Source of the DNA: Bacteroidota bacterium
Lineage (GTDB): Bacteria; Bacteroidota; Rhodothermia; Balneolales; HLUCCA01
Length of the DNA stretch: 64,000 nt
Assembly: GCA_020832235.1 (NCBI GenBank)
Contig: JAFIEZ010000017.1
Location: forward strand, 1-64,000
Reading direction: 5' to 3'
Below are positions 6,752 to 15,702 of the stretch, piece after piece (position 1 is the first letter of the stretch; each line of letters begins with the position of its first letter). Under the pieces are notes generated by a model that was not told the origin of the DNA, did not search any database, and saw nothing but the letters and a program-made list of their open reading frames with translations. The position numbers were made by a program, and so were the translations under genes.

Positions 6752-6870
6752 ATTACACGGTCAGCCAACGGTCCTGATGGGTGTTTTTCTTTGGGTTACC
6801 ACCAAATCATGCATATTGTTGCTACCTACAAATCCAACTTGTCGCAAATCTTTTTTTTATCTAAGTTAGC
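6752..6870 (+). repeat. Upstream conserved element, copy C, before the subtilase
   Basis: Matches 4597-4700 and 2411-2470 through the 'aacttgtcg' TTG box and the T-run, then diverges. A TTG (6839-6841) is followed after 20 bases by TAAGTTAG (6862-6869), a possible -7 box. The downstream gene is a subtilase, not a member of the paralogous family, so this promoter region appears shared or captured. The rest of the 347-bp gap 6686-7032 shows no gene. Confidence 0.65.
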
Positions 6871-7032
6871 ATCGAAGCATGAGTTAATTGTTAATACTAT
6901 TCTTCTGTGCTTTGCATTCTTTGAATGTAGCATCGGTGAGAGACAAGCCTCTTGTTTACGTTTTTGAAGTTAGTCAGTCAAATAAACCTCTCTTGTGTGC
7001 GGGGTATTCATTCATTTATAACTAGTCATTTT

Positions 7033-9231
7033 ATGTTACGTTTATTTTCAGCCAAAACTGCGGGTTTACTGGTTTTAATTTTAGGTTTGAGCCTGGCAGG
7101 TGTTAGTCAGCCTTTTACATCTCCCTCAAACAACGCTGTTATGGATGCACGGGTAAGTATGCTTATGCATCAATCCATGCAAAAAAATATCCATGGTGAG
7201 CAGCGCCAATCTCGTCTCCTGGAGGGACTTGTGCACAGTCGCGACCAGCAGCAACGCACATTGGTTCATGTATTTATTGGTACCAATAACAGGGGCGCCG
7301 GTCTTAACACTATTGAAGGACTGCAAATTACAGGATCTTATGGAGATATTATCAGCGCCCGGGTGCCGGTTGAACAGCTTCATGAGCTTTCGCAGCTCCC
7401 ATCTGTACAACGCGTTGAGGCTATGCACCGCCTCAGACCAGCCAACGATAATGCCAACGAAGATACGGGCGTCACCTTGTTGCATAATGTGCAGAATGAT
7501 GACTTCCCCCAAGGCTACAAAGGGCAAGGCGTAATTGTTGGAGTAATTGATACCGGTATCGATATAGCGCATCAGGATTTTCGCGACGATAACGGTACAC
7601 GTATTATATATCTGAGAGAGACCGATGATGAAGGAACAACATCGGTATGGTCGGCCGCCGATATTGATACAAATCCCTCATCTGTGAGTCAGCGGGATGA
7701 AGACGGGCATGGAACACATGTTACCGGAACCGCTGCGGGTAACAATCCTGACTTCCCTGGTGTAGCACCAAAATCAAGTATAATAGCAGTGAAAACAAAT
7801 TTTTCGGACGGTGATATCGTAGCTGGTGTTGAATTTGTTTTTAATAAAGCCGACAGTCTGAATATGCCCGCCGTTGCAAACCTGAGCCTCGGCGGCCATT
7901 TTGGTCCACACGATGGTACATCGTTATCGGATATAGCTTTGTCTTCCCTAACCGGTCCAGGAAAGGTAATCGTGGCCGCAGCAGGTAACGAAGGAAGCGA
8001 CCTCATCCATACATCACACGCAGTGCAGGGTAATTCGCCCGAGACAGGAACGTATACCATGCTCAATTACGAGGATGGCTATTCGGTTATCGCCGCCTAT
8101 TTCGACGATCCATCGCAAGTTCATATTGGTATACATGTTTTTTACGATGGAGAAGAGTATTATTCCGACTCATGGGGTGCCGGCGATCCTTATAATGAGG
8201 TAGATATTACGATAAGTAACAGCTTTTCCGTTTCTGTTATAGGTGAAACTTCGTCCAGCAATGGTATTCATGAAATTGTTCTGGAAACTGATTATGAAAT
8301 AACAGAAGGCTCTGGTATAAACCCAGACAATCTGGAGGTCTACTTGTATGCCTATGGCAGTGGGAGTTTTAACGCGTGGGTGGTTCAGGGCGACTGGTTT
8401 AGTGACACGGAAGATACCGACTTCCGCATCATAGCAGGAAACACCAATTTGACAGTGGGTCAACCAGCCACGTCACACGATGTGATAGCTGTGGGTTCGT
8501 ATGTAACCAGAAACACCTGGCAAAATTTCGCGGGAGATACCTACGCGAAAGGTGAAACACTCCATGATATTTCATCTTTTAGCAGTATAGGTCCATCACG
8601 CGATGGCAGAATTTTACCCCATATTACTGCACCCGGCGATTTGATTGCCTCGGCACTATCGAGCGATGTTCCGGAAGAAAGTCGCGATAATGCACGCATC
8701 CTTGCCGGTGGAGAGCATATTTTATATGAAGGAACCAGCATGGCCACACCACACATTGCCGGCATTGCAGCACTCATCCTACAGGTAAATCCTAATCTAA
8801 GTTCCGTTGAAGTTCGTGATATTTTGCAGCAGACGGCGCGAAGTGACGACTTCACAGGTACGAATTTACCCAATAGCACCTGGGGTGCCGGTAAAGTAAA
8901 TGCTTATGCTGCATTGATGTATTCAATAACGTCCATTGACGATAGCTACTTCGAAACAACGCCGGTCACTACGAGACTTTATCCAAATTATCCGAATCCG
9001 TTTAATCCGTCTACTGTGATTCATTACGATATTGATACGATGGGCGAAGTTAACCTGATGGTGTTTAATTCTATTGGTCAACACGTGGCAACATTGGTAT
9101 CCGGTAGTGTACAGGCCCCAGGTTCTTATCGAATTGCATTTGATGGGAGCGCATTGAGCAGTGGCATTTATATTGTGAGGCTCCAGACTCCCGGTGGTAT
9201 ACAAACTCAAACTATGACATTGCTTAAATAA
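7033..9231 (+). CDS. T9SS-sorted subtilisin-like serine protease (S8)
   Basis: 732 residues from the ATG at 7033; an in-frame ATG at 6952 would put 27 unrelated residues before the signal peptide. Domains in order: signal peptide (about 1-25), an I9-like prodomain ending near residue 135, the S8 catalytic domain, and a type IX sorting domain from Y-P-N-Y-P-N-P-F-N-P. The catalytic triad is complete: D173 in V-I-D-T-G-I-D, H226 in D-G-H-G-T-H-V, S569 in G-T-S-M-A-T-P-H. The oxyanion asparagine is N319 in A-A-G-N-E-G. An insert of about 200 residues separates the N and S motifs. The product should be a cell-surface or released protease. A lipoprotein gene follows after two bases and probably shares its transcript. 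Confidence 0.9.
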   Translation: MLRLFSAKTAGLLVLILGLSLAGVSQPFTSPSNNAVMDARVSMLMHQSMQKNIHGEQRQSRLLEGLVHSRDQQQRTLVHVFIGTNNRGAGLNTIEGLQITGSYGDIISARVPVEQLHELSQLPSVQRVEAMHRLRPANDNANEDTGVTLLHNVQNDDFPQGYKGQGVIVGVIDTGIDIAHQDFRDDNGTRIIYLRETDDEGTTSVWSAADIDTNPSSVSQRDEDGHGTHVTGTAAGNNPDFPGVAPKSSIIAVKTNFSDGDIVAGVEFVFNKADSLNMPAVANLSLGGHFGPHDGTSLSDIALSSLTGPGKVIVAAAGNEGSDLIHTSHAVQGNSPETGTYTMLNYEDGYSVIAAYFDDPSQVHIGIHVFYDGEEYYSDSWGAGDPYNEVDITISNSFSVSVIGETSSSNGIHEIVLETDYEITEGSGINPDNLEVYLYAYGSGSFNAWVVQGDWFSDTEDTDFRIIAGNTNLTVGQPATSHDVIAVGSYVTRNTWQNFAGDTYAKGETLHDISSFSSIGPSRDGRILPHITAPGDLIASALSSDVPEESRDNARILAGGEHILYEGTSMATPHIAGIAALILQVNPNLSSVEVRDILQQTARSDDFTGTNLPNSTWGAGKVNAYAALMYSITSIDDSYFETTPVTTRLYPNYPNPFNPSTVIHYDIDTMGEVNLMVFNSIGQHVATLVSGSVQAPGSYRIAFDGSALSSGIYIVRLQTPGGIQTQTMTLLK

Positions 9232-9233
9232 CT

Positions 9234-9602
9234 ATGAACATTTCAAGAGTACTTCTAGCTTGTGTTGGCATTTTGCTGATTTCGCTGACGCTGCAATCAT
9301 GCACACAAAAAAATGAATCTGCTATGCGTAATGATAGTAACTGGGACAAAATGGATACGGCACTTCGATCTGAACTCCGAAGTAAAATAGAGCAGGAGAG
9401 TGACGATCGTGTAGTCATTTTTGTTGAGGTAAGCGAGAATAGCGATGCATACGCAACCGAACTGGAGTCTATGGGTATACAAGTACAGACACGTACCGGT
9501 ACTATCTGGACGTTACGCGGGAATGCAGCTTTACTGGCTGAAGCATCGTCAAAGGATTACATCAAACGTATGGAGTTAAGCCAACAGCGCCGGGTACCTT
9601 GA
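9234..9602 (+). CDS. Small lipoprotein resembling a subtilase prodomain/inhibitor
   Basis: 122 residues with a lipoprotein signal (hydrophobic run, then L-T-L-Q-S-C, lipidated C23). The rest is a compact domain of about 95 residues. Its order of elements (a strand V-V-I-F-V-E-V, a helix, 'G-I-Q-V-Q-T-R-T-G-T-I-W-T-L', a helix, then 'Y-I-K-R-M-E-L') parallels the prodomain of the protease just upstream ('V-H-V-F-I-G', 'L-Q-I-T-G-S-Y-G-D-I-I-S-A-R-V', 'S-V-Q-R-V-E-A'). Stand-alone I9-type domains inhibit or help fold subtilases. I infer that this lipoprotein acts on the protease encoded two bases before it, on the periplasmic side of a membrane. The likeness is by eye and identity is low. Confidence 0.6.
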   Translation: MNISRVLLACVGILLISLTLQSCTQKNESAMRNDSNWDKMDTALRSELRSKIEQESDDRVVIFVEVSENSDAYATELESMGIQVQTRTGTIWTLRGNAALLAEASSKDYIKRMELSQQRRVP

Positions 9603-9625
9603 TATGCCGGTTACCTTGATATGCT
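9593..9625 (+). repeat. Tandem copy of gene tail spanning the stop codon
   Basis: GGTACCTTGATATGCC (9593-9608, containing the stop TGA at 9600-9602) is followed at once by GGTTACCTTGATATGCT (9609-9625). The second copy keeps the TGA. The remaining gap to 9843 shows no gene. Confidence 0.75.
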
Positions 9626-9843
9626 GAATCTTTATCGGTTCTAACGGTCTGAGAACAATCCAATATTATTCATCAAGATGTTCTCCATTTCCCGATAAAA
9701 AGCTCTATATAGGCGCATTTTGGCACGTTTGCGCAGATGATTGGCAAACCTGCGCACATGGGTTTCAGTACATTTAAGTAAATCTTTAGCTAGAATTCCA
9801 AGCGGTTCAGTCTATAAGTAAAGTCCGTTCCATATTCTAACCG

Positions 9844-10644
9844 ATGCCTGTCAGCTATAAAACCTTACTGCTCTATGCCACAAGCGGGTGCCTGCTGGGA
9901 CTGTCCATATTGCCTGCTGGCACAGTGCCTTTGTCGCCCCTGGCCTGGGTAGCTTTCATACCTATGTTTTTTGCTTTCAAAGAACCGGTGTCGCGAGGGA
10001 CTCATCTTCTGGGTGCCTACTTCTTCAGCATAATCAAAGTATTTCTCACACTCTTCTCATTTGTAACGGTTTATGCCCTGCCCGGCCTGATTCTAATTTT
10101 TCTGGGAGGACTCGTTTACAGTATCCCCTTGTGGATATACCACCTGCTGCAGTGCCGCATCGGATGGGATAAATCGTTGTTTGTTTTACCCTTCTTATGG
10201 ACGGCCTACATCACGCACATATCAGACGGATTGCTGGCCCTGCCTATCCTGAGTTTTTCGCTTAGTCAGGCCGCATTACCCTGGCTTATTCAATACATCG
10301 ATATCACCGGAAACACCGCCATCATATTCTGGCTGGTGTTGCTGAATGTACTGTTTACGAAATCCATCCACTCGTGGTATCAGCACAGAAAGACCGTCAA
10401 AAGTACATCCCACGAGAGCGTATATCTTGCAAAACGGGTAAGCCTCATTGTTCTTTGTATGTTCCTCCCTCCGCTGCTGTATGCCGTTTACACCGTTCAG
10501 GTTCTGCCACAACACTTTACCGGGCAAATTCAGGTAGGACTTGTGCAACCGGGGTTCACTGCAGATGAAACGTCAGGCGAGGATTTTGGCACAGAACTAT
10601 TCTACAGTCAAATTGCGCTGAGCGACTCCATGACAACCCGTTAA
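9844..10644 (+). pseudogene. lnt: Apolipoprotein N-acyltransferase, N-terminal part, interrupted by TAA
   Basis: 266 codons covering the membrane domain of Lnt (about seven hydrophobic segments; opening G-L-L-x-x-L-S-I-L-P-A-G, P-L-S-P-L-A-W-V-A-F-I-P). Lnt adds the third acyl chain to lipoproteins in the inner membrane. The frame stops at TAA 10642-10644 but continues without shift as E-V-D-L-V-V-W-S-E-S-A-M-P, which is the family's nitrilase-domain start with the catalytic glutamate. The break is thus a single nonsense codon, explicable as CAA to TAA or AAA to TAA. With the second stop at 11320 the whole gene spans 9844-11502. A sequencing error is possible at either site. Confidence 0.75.
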
Positions 10645-10677
10645 GAGGTAGATCTTGTTGTATGGTCTGAGAGTGCC

Positions 10678-11322
10678 ATGCCTTTCGTACTTCTTGAGAG
10701 TCCAGACGCCGTTCGGGCTGTATTCGGAAGTGTACTGCGCTGGGGCACCCCTATGCTAACCGGTACCTTCGACAGAGCGTTTTACGCCAGCGACGAGGAG
10801 ATCCCGAACCTGCAACGGTATTTAGGGCGGAATTACGCCCTGTACAACTCCGCCATGATGATTACCCCTCAGCTGGCATGGATGCACCTTCGCGAAAACC
10901 TACCCCTCAGTTCGGTGAGGATGTACCACAAAACACATCTGATGCCTTTTACTGAGTATGTTCCCTTGTCAGACAGGTTTCCTCGTTTTTCTTACGCCTC
11001 GGTTTTTAACGACGAATTCAGCCATTTCAGTAAAGGCAATGCATTGGAGTACCTCAGCTTTGCTGCTCGCAACCAGGTCGTTCACAGAGTGAGTCCTATT
11101 ATCTGCTGGGATTTGCTTTCTGCGAGAAGCTCCAGACTCGCTGTAGGTACCGGGGCACAATTCATTGCGGCATTGACGAACGAAAGTGCTTTAGGAGACC
11201 GCTTCCGTGTTACCGTACATCAGATGGAATCGTACAGCCGGTTTCGTAGCATCGAATCGAGAAGATCCATTGCAAAGGCCGCTCTCACCGGATACAGCCT
11301 GTTTACCAATCCGTTTGGCTAA
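10678..11322 (+). pseudogene. lnt: Apolipoprotein N-acyltransferase, C-terminal nitrilase part, ended early by a second TAA
   Basis: Continues the Lnt frame after the first stop; the ATG at 10678 is an internal methionine, not a true start. It carries the catalytic lysine context Y-H-K-T-H-L-M-P-F-T-E-Y-V-P and the catalytic cysteine in I-I-C-W-D, where most relatives have C-Y-E. A second in-frame TAA (11320-11322) follows N-P-F-G, yet the frame goes on with V-Y-G-R-V-P-W-W and a final hydrophobic segment L-L-N-L-L-G-L-A-V-A-L to a TAG at 11500-11502, the normal Lnt C-terminus. Two nonsense codons in an otherwise intact frame mean recent inactivation. Other genes here end in TAA, so reassignment is not the explanation. 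Confidence 0.75.
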
Positions 11323-11506
11323 GTATATGGCCGTGTACCGTGGTGGTCATCCGAGATCAGTGTAGGTCCCGTGATTCTAACCGACTACGAGAGCCCGTTC
11401 ACCCGGTACCCTCACGCCTATCCCTTGTTAAATCTGCTCGGACTAGCCGTAGCACTCACGTTAACATTAAGACCATCAACAACTCACAACCAAGAGAACT
11501 AGATAC

Positions 11507-13528
11507 ATGAAACACATATACATACTTCGCAGCGTATTACTGCTACTAATAGCAATACTTTACGGAGTAAGCGCTACAGCCTCTCCGATTTTTTGCGCCA
11601 ATACGAATCCCAAGATATTGCCTGATGGTGAAATCCTTTCTTGCTTTATGAAACCCGTTATCGCCGCGGAATCTTCAGATGCATTTCAGAATCCGATGCC
11701 TTTCGGAATGGATAATCCGGAATTACTGAATATGAAGGTTAATCCGGAAGTTGCCGGCATCCAATTCACCGGAGTACACAGCTTCGGATCCGATGCGGTT
11801 ACACAAATTGGCCGCATGGTAACCGATGCATTTGGGAACTCCTATTTCACGGGTGGTTTTAGCGGAACGATGACCCTTGGGAGTGATGTGCTGGTAAGTA
11901 CCTCAGGATATGATTTTTTCATTGCCAAATTCGATCCGAATAGCAATCCTGTCTGGGCCAGAATGGCACATGGCATCACGCTGGATGATGAAAACCTTTC
12001 ACTCGATGGTGGTTTGGCCCTGGCCATAGACAACGATGGCAATCTGTACGCCGGAGGAAGCTTCGTAAAATCACTTACTTTCCTGGATGAAAACGGGGAT
12101 GTTGCGGCGCAGTTAACCGACGGCAGAGACGATGATTTGCTGAATCTCGAGCTTTTCGTAGTTAAATACGATAACGACGGAAACCTGCTTTGGACATTAG
12201 GCGGAGAAAGCGGAAGCCCAGCAGGTGAAAATAGCATCGCCCAGGGAATCAACACCGTAAATGATCTTGTATTGGGTGCTGATGACTTCCCTTATATCGT
12301 GGGACGATTTTCCGGAACCAATTTCATGGGTGAGGAAGTCAGTTTAATTGGTGAAAGTGATGCCTATATAGCCTCCCTCGACAAAGATGGAGAGTACTTA
12401 TACTGGGTTTCAACGACGGGTACCCCTACCATTGACATCGCCATGGCGGCCTCTGCAGATAATCTTGGGTACATCAATGTAATAGGCACGATAGGTGCCG
12501 GAAGAATGGAATTGCCCGATTCTGACTTGTTCTGGGACAATAATACAGGAGCCAACGATACCTTTATTATCAGTTATGATGTAAACGGAGAATGGTATTT
12601 TGCCAGCTTCCTGGGCGCAGGCGAACAAGTGACTGGTAACGCAATAGCCTCTGCCGAATTAGGAGAATTCTTTGTGACCGGATTTTTCGAAGATGAAGCG
12701 TCCTTCGACGGATCGGATATCATTCTGGAAATGAAGGGTATGCTGTACGATGGATTTCTTGCTAAATACGATCTCAATGGAAATGCACTCTGGGCGGTAC
12801 AATTCGGTGGCAATACTGCAGAAGGACAGCGTATTGTACTGGATGAAAACGAAAATGTTTATGTACTCGGATCGTACACCGGACATGCTATCTTTGGTGC
12901 AGAAACCGACTCCCCGGTAGCGTTGACAACGGACTCTCCAAGTCAGATGTTTATCGCAAAATATGATACCGAGGGTGTATTTCAATGGGTGAAGCAGATT
13001 GAAGGAGATGGCCGTGAAAGTCGTTCCCCCGAGTTTATGAATTCTGGCAGTTTCCCATTTACGGTAATACCTTTAGATATACAATTATCACAAAACAACC
13101 CTGATGAGCTGCTTATTGTGGGTGACTTTGATGGCACCATTAGTCTGGATGAAATTCAGGCCATCTCGCCAACAGGTGCACGACTCGGTTTTGCAGCAGG
13201 ACTAAATATATCGGGTGAAATTGGACCCGTCAGTGTGAATCCCTCGGCTAACGGTACACTCCCTGTGAGCGCTGAGCTCCTGCAAAACTTTCCGAATCCG
13301 TTTAACCCCAGCACAAGCATCCGCTTTTCGCTTCCACAGGCGAGTGATGTCAGGCTGGATGTCTATGATATGACCGGTCGACTGGTAAGAACACTGGTAA
13401 ACGAGAATCGTCAGGCTGGCAGCCATGAGGTTGTTTTTGAAGCCGGCAATCTTGCATCAGGGGTATATACATACAACCTGAAAGTCGGGAGCGAGGTCAT
13501 TACGCGACGACTCACGCTGATTAAATAA
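11507..13528 (+). CDS. T9SS-sorted SBBP/beta-propeller repeat protein
   Basis: 673 residues: signal peptide (about 1-26), then some ten repeats of the SBBP/NHL-like kind. The repeats follow the pattern 'A-x-D-x-x-G-N-x-Y-x-x-G-x-F-x-G-x-x-x-F' and 'F-x-A-K-Y-D-x-x-G-N-x-L-W-x-x-x-x-G', for example near residues 105-165, 175-240, 410-440 and 445-490. A beta-propeller is expected. The last about 85 residues are a type IX sorting domain (Q-N-F-P-N-P-F-N-P to R-R-L-T-L-I-K). It starts five bases after the broken lnt gene. Function is unknown; such surface propellers are usually structural or binding proteins. Confidence 0.85.
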   Translation: MKHIYILRSVLLLLIAILYGVSATASPIFCANTNPKILPDGEILSCFMKPVIAAESSDAFQNPMPFGMDNPELLNMKVNPEVAGIQFTGVHSFGSDAVTQIGRMVTDAFGNSYFTGGFSGTMTLGSDVLVSTSGYDFFIAKFDPNSNPVWARMAHGITLDDENLSLDGGLALAIDNDGNLYAGGSFVKSLTFLDENGDVAAQLTDGRDDDLLNLELFVVKYDNDGNLLWTLGGESGSPAGENSIAQGINTVNDLVLGADDFPYIVGRFSGTNFMGEEVSLIGESDAYIASLDKDGEYLYWVSTTGTPTIDIAMAASADNLGYINVIGTIGAGRMELPDSDLFWDNNTGANDTFIISYDVNGEWYFASFLGAGEQVTGNAIASAELGEFFVTGFFEDEASFDGSDIILEMKGMLYDGFLAKYDLNGNALWAVQFGGNTAEGQRIVLDENENVYVLGSYTGHAIFGAETDSPVALTTDSPSQMFIAKYDTEGVFQWVKQIEGDGRESRSPEFMNSGSFPFTVIPLDIQLSQNNPDELLIVGDFDGTISLDEIQAISPTGARLGFAAGLNISGEIGPVSVNPSANGTLPVSAELLQNFPNPFNPSTSIRFSLPQASDVRLDVYDMTGRLVRTLVNENRQAGSHEVVFEAGNLASGVYTYNLKVGSEVITRRLTLIK

Positions 13529-13539
13529 TTGCACGAATG

Positions 13540-13569
13540 CATGCTGCCGGGAACACACCCGGTGGCATG
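13540..13569 (+). terminator. Terminator-like hairpin
   Basis: Twelve-pair stem CATGCTGCCGGG / CCCGGTGGCATG (two G-U pairs) with loop AACACA, starting 12 bp after the propeller gene's stop. It is very stable but not followed by a clear T-run, so it may act as an mRNA 3'-end stabiliser instead. Confidence 0.55.
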
Positions 13570-13666
13570 TACTCTTAAGCCGGAGTTGATCTGTTAATAG
13601 CTATTTTAGAGAAATCGACCGATATTAGCAGCCTATTCACATTTGACATTCATACTCCGCTTTAAC

Positions 13667-14200
13667 ATGTTATATATCGCCTCTCTTTTACTTGCTGCAG
13701 CTGTGCTGTACTATTTTTTCCGGGTGTCGGCACCCAAACAATCCCTCGGTGAAATGCTGGAATCTGAAGCCGATGGACATCCCGAAGGTACCACGGAAGC
13801 CCTGAGCCATGTTACGACCATCCTTCGCAATCAGATTATCGCCACCTGCGACGATCAGCCGCTTCCCGAGCGGGCCTTCACGAATTACTCTCTCGGGTAT
13901 ATCAATGGACTGCTCAAAGGCGCCCTCGATCATGCCGGTATTGAGGAATCCGAAACCGCCATTTTTGGCATGAAATACTGTTATCAGGCTATTTTTGGCA
14001 GCGAGCACACCTACGGCCTCATCAAACACACCTCCTCCCTGCTAAAACACGGCGAGGATGATTTTACCGATGGCGTGAATCATGGACTCACCGAATATGA
14101 GCGTTACACCGATGGCGAAATCAAAGCACCCATCGGCTGGATTCACTACGTTTTTAACCGGCCGTTGCCTGAGGATGATCACATTAGCGCAAACATGTGA
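13667..14200 (+). CDS. Membrane-anchored protein of unknown function
   Basis: 177 residues from the ATG at 13667; a TTG at 13643 is possible but adds eight residues before the membrane segment. One N-terminal transmembrane helix (L-Y-I-A-S-L-L-L-A-A-A-V-L-Y-Y-F-F), then a soluble, mostly helical domain containing E-R-A-F-T-N-Y-S-L-G-Y-I-N-G-L-L, repeated tyrosines and acidic residues, and G-W-I-H-Y-V-F near the end. I do not recognise a family. It is convergent with the oxidoreductase gene, with two bases between the stops. Confidence 0.65.
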   Translation: MLYIASLLLAAAVLYYFFRVSAPKQSLGEMLESEADGHPEGTTEALSHVTTILRNQIIATCDDQPLPERAFTNYSLGYINGLLKGALDHAGIEESETAIFGMKYCYQAIFGSEHTYGLIKHTSSLLKHGEDDFTDGVNHGLTEYERYTDGEIKAPIGWIHYVFNRPLPEDDHISANM

Positions 14201-14202
14201 TG

Positions 14203-15192
14203 CTATAACAGAACCGTTCGGCGCTCTTTATCGCTGATAAACATCGCATCGATTACAGCCATGTTAGCTACAGCATCGTGAAGCGGAGTCGGTACTGCAG
14301 TAGTATCGATAATGGCCTGTCCGAATAGATCGACTTGTTGCTGATATTGATCCACAGCGGGAATTTCAATCGTTTCGCGTTGGCCGTTTTTTGTTAGATG
14401 GATGTAAGCAGGCTGATTGGGCGGGGGATTAAACGGCCTGTCCATCTCGATGAGACCTTCCTTCCCAAAAACAACCACGTTCTGATAGTTTTGCAGACGG
14501 GTAGAGCAGGTAAACGTAGCTGTCTTCTCACCGAAAGTAAGTATACCCGATGCCTTCCAGTCCACTCCGAGACTGGGCTCTATTTCCAGCTGTCCGGTGA
14601 CAGATTCCGGCTCTTCGCCGTACAGAAACCGGGATAACGAAATGCAATAACATCCGATATCCATCAGTCCCCCACCTCCCATAGCGGCACTATTCCGAAT
14701 ATTTGCGGGATCGTCGTTGAAATACGTAAACACCGACTGTATGGATGACACCTTCCCAATAGCTCCGTTCTGCACCAGCGATCGGACCTGTATCCATTGT
14801 GGATGAAAACGATACATAAAGGCCTCCATCACCTTCAAATGAGGAAATTCAAGGCTCTTTTGCAGCAGGCGTTCCGCTTCGGTTCGACTTAAGGCGATGG
14901 GTTTCTCACACAGAACATGCTTCCCGGCTTCCAGGGCTTTGATGGTCCACGGAACGTGCAGGTGATTGGGAAGAGGATTATAAATAGCGTCGATGGTTTC
15001 ATCGGTCAGGAGCTCCTCATAACTGCCGTAACTCTTGGGAATATGCAGCCTTTCTGCGGTTGCTGCCGCATGTTGTGTATTTCGAGAGGCTATAGCCTGC
15101 ACGGTACCCGTTCGACTCCTACCAATGGCGGGAATGATGTGGTTGATGCCGAATTTGGAGGTACTTAAGACCCCCCATTTAATGTGTTTCAT
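14203..15192 (-). CDS. Gfo/Idh/MocA family NAD(P)-dependent oxidoreductase
   Basis: 329 residues. N-terminal Rossmann domain (I-K-W-G-V-L-S-T-S-K-F-G in place of the usual G-x-G-x-x-G, then S-R-N at the end of strand 2), the Y-N-P-L-P-N-H-L-H segment (71-79) and the family hallmark E-K-P (96-98) with the catalytic lysine K97. The C-terminal alpha/beta domain includes G-G-G-L-M-D-I-G-C-Y, the usual place of the catalytic acid and histidine/tyrosine. It resembles the trans-1,2-dihydrobenzene-1,2-diol/D-xylose dehydrogenase branch. Substrate unknown, probably a sugar or cyclitol. Cytoplasmic. Confidence 0.88.
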   Translation of the reverse strand: MKHIKWGVLSTSKFGINHIIPAIGRSRTGTVQAIASRNTQHAAATAERLHIPKSYGSYEELLTDETIDAIYNPLPNHLHVPWTIKALEAGKHVLCEKPIALSRTEAERLLQKSLEFPHLKVMEAFMYRFHPQWIQVRSLVQNGAIGKVSSIQSVFTYFNDDPANIRNSAAMGGGGLMDIGCYCISLSRFLYGEEPESVTGQLEIEPSLGVDWKASGILTFGEKTATFTCSTRLQNYQNVVVFGKEGLIEMDRPFNPPPNQPAYIHLTKNGQRETIEIPAVDQYQQQVDLFGQAIIDTTAVPTPLHDAVANMAVIDAMFISDKERRTVLL

Positions 15193-15312
15193 AGTTTAAT
15201 GTACGTAGTACTTGTGTAGGTGACAAAAGTCAATATCTCCTTCTCTATCTTTGATTCTTAATCGTCAGTCCCTATCATACAACCCTATTTGCTGTGCTAA
15301 ACCATACACTTT

Positions 15313-15702
15313 ATGACTGAAATCTTCCTGGTTGCTATCGGTGGAGCCATCGGAGCCGTGCTGCGCTATACAACCGGTTTACTAACCCTGCGCATTGCCG
15401 GCAATTCGAAGGTTTTGACCGGAACCGTAATCGCGAATTCCATCGGATGTCTGCTTGCGGGCATCCTGCTGGGATGGTTTACGGCAATGGAACACCCGGG
15501 CGACGGCATTGCGCTATTCCTCACGGTTGGCATCCTGGGCTCATATACCACATTTTCAACCTTTTCACTTGAGCTATCCAGGCTGATGAAGGAGTCGTGG
15601 CGCAGGCTGATCACCTACCTGTTCCTGCAACTGGTGATGGCCATAACGCTATGCGGAGCCGGTTACGCCGTTACGATGTGGCTGGCGGGAGGGATGTTAT
15701 GA
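15313..15702 (+). CDS. crcB: Fluoride channel subunit CrcB/FluC (first of pair)
   Basis: 129 residues, four transmembrane helices. The FluC marks are present: G-G-A-I-G-A-V-L-R-Y (10-19), the conserved asparagine segment A-N-S-I-G-C, and G-S-Y-T-T-F-S-T-F-S with the phenylalanine box and sodium-site backbone. FluC exports toxic fluoride as an antiparallel dimer. A second, diverged subunit follows at 15839; such pairs are known to make heterodimers. The stop overlaps the ATG of a 46-codon frame that in turn overlaps the second subunit. Confidence 0.9.
   Translation: MTEIFLVAIGGAIGAVLRYTTGLLTLRIAGNSKVLTGTVIANSIGCLLAGILLGWFTAMEHPGDGIALFLTVGILGSYTTFSTFSLELSRLMKESWRRLITYLFLQLVMAITLCGAGYAVTMWLAGGML

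Noticed and set aside
6952-7032. Longer start for the subtilase.
   Set aside because: It would place 27 residues before a clear signal peptide; the ATG at 7033 fits better.
9844-11502. Stop-codon readthrough or TAA reassignment in lnt.
   Set aside because: Many clearly real genes in the window end in TAA, and there is no selenocysteine- or pyrrolysine-like context, so plain nonsense mutation is simpler.
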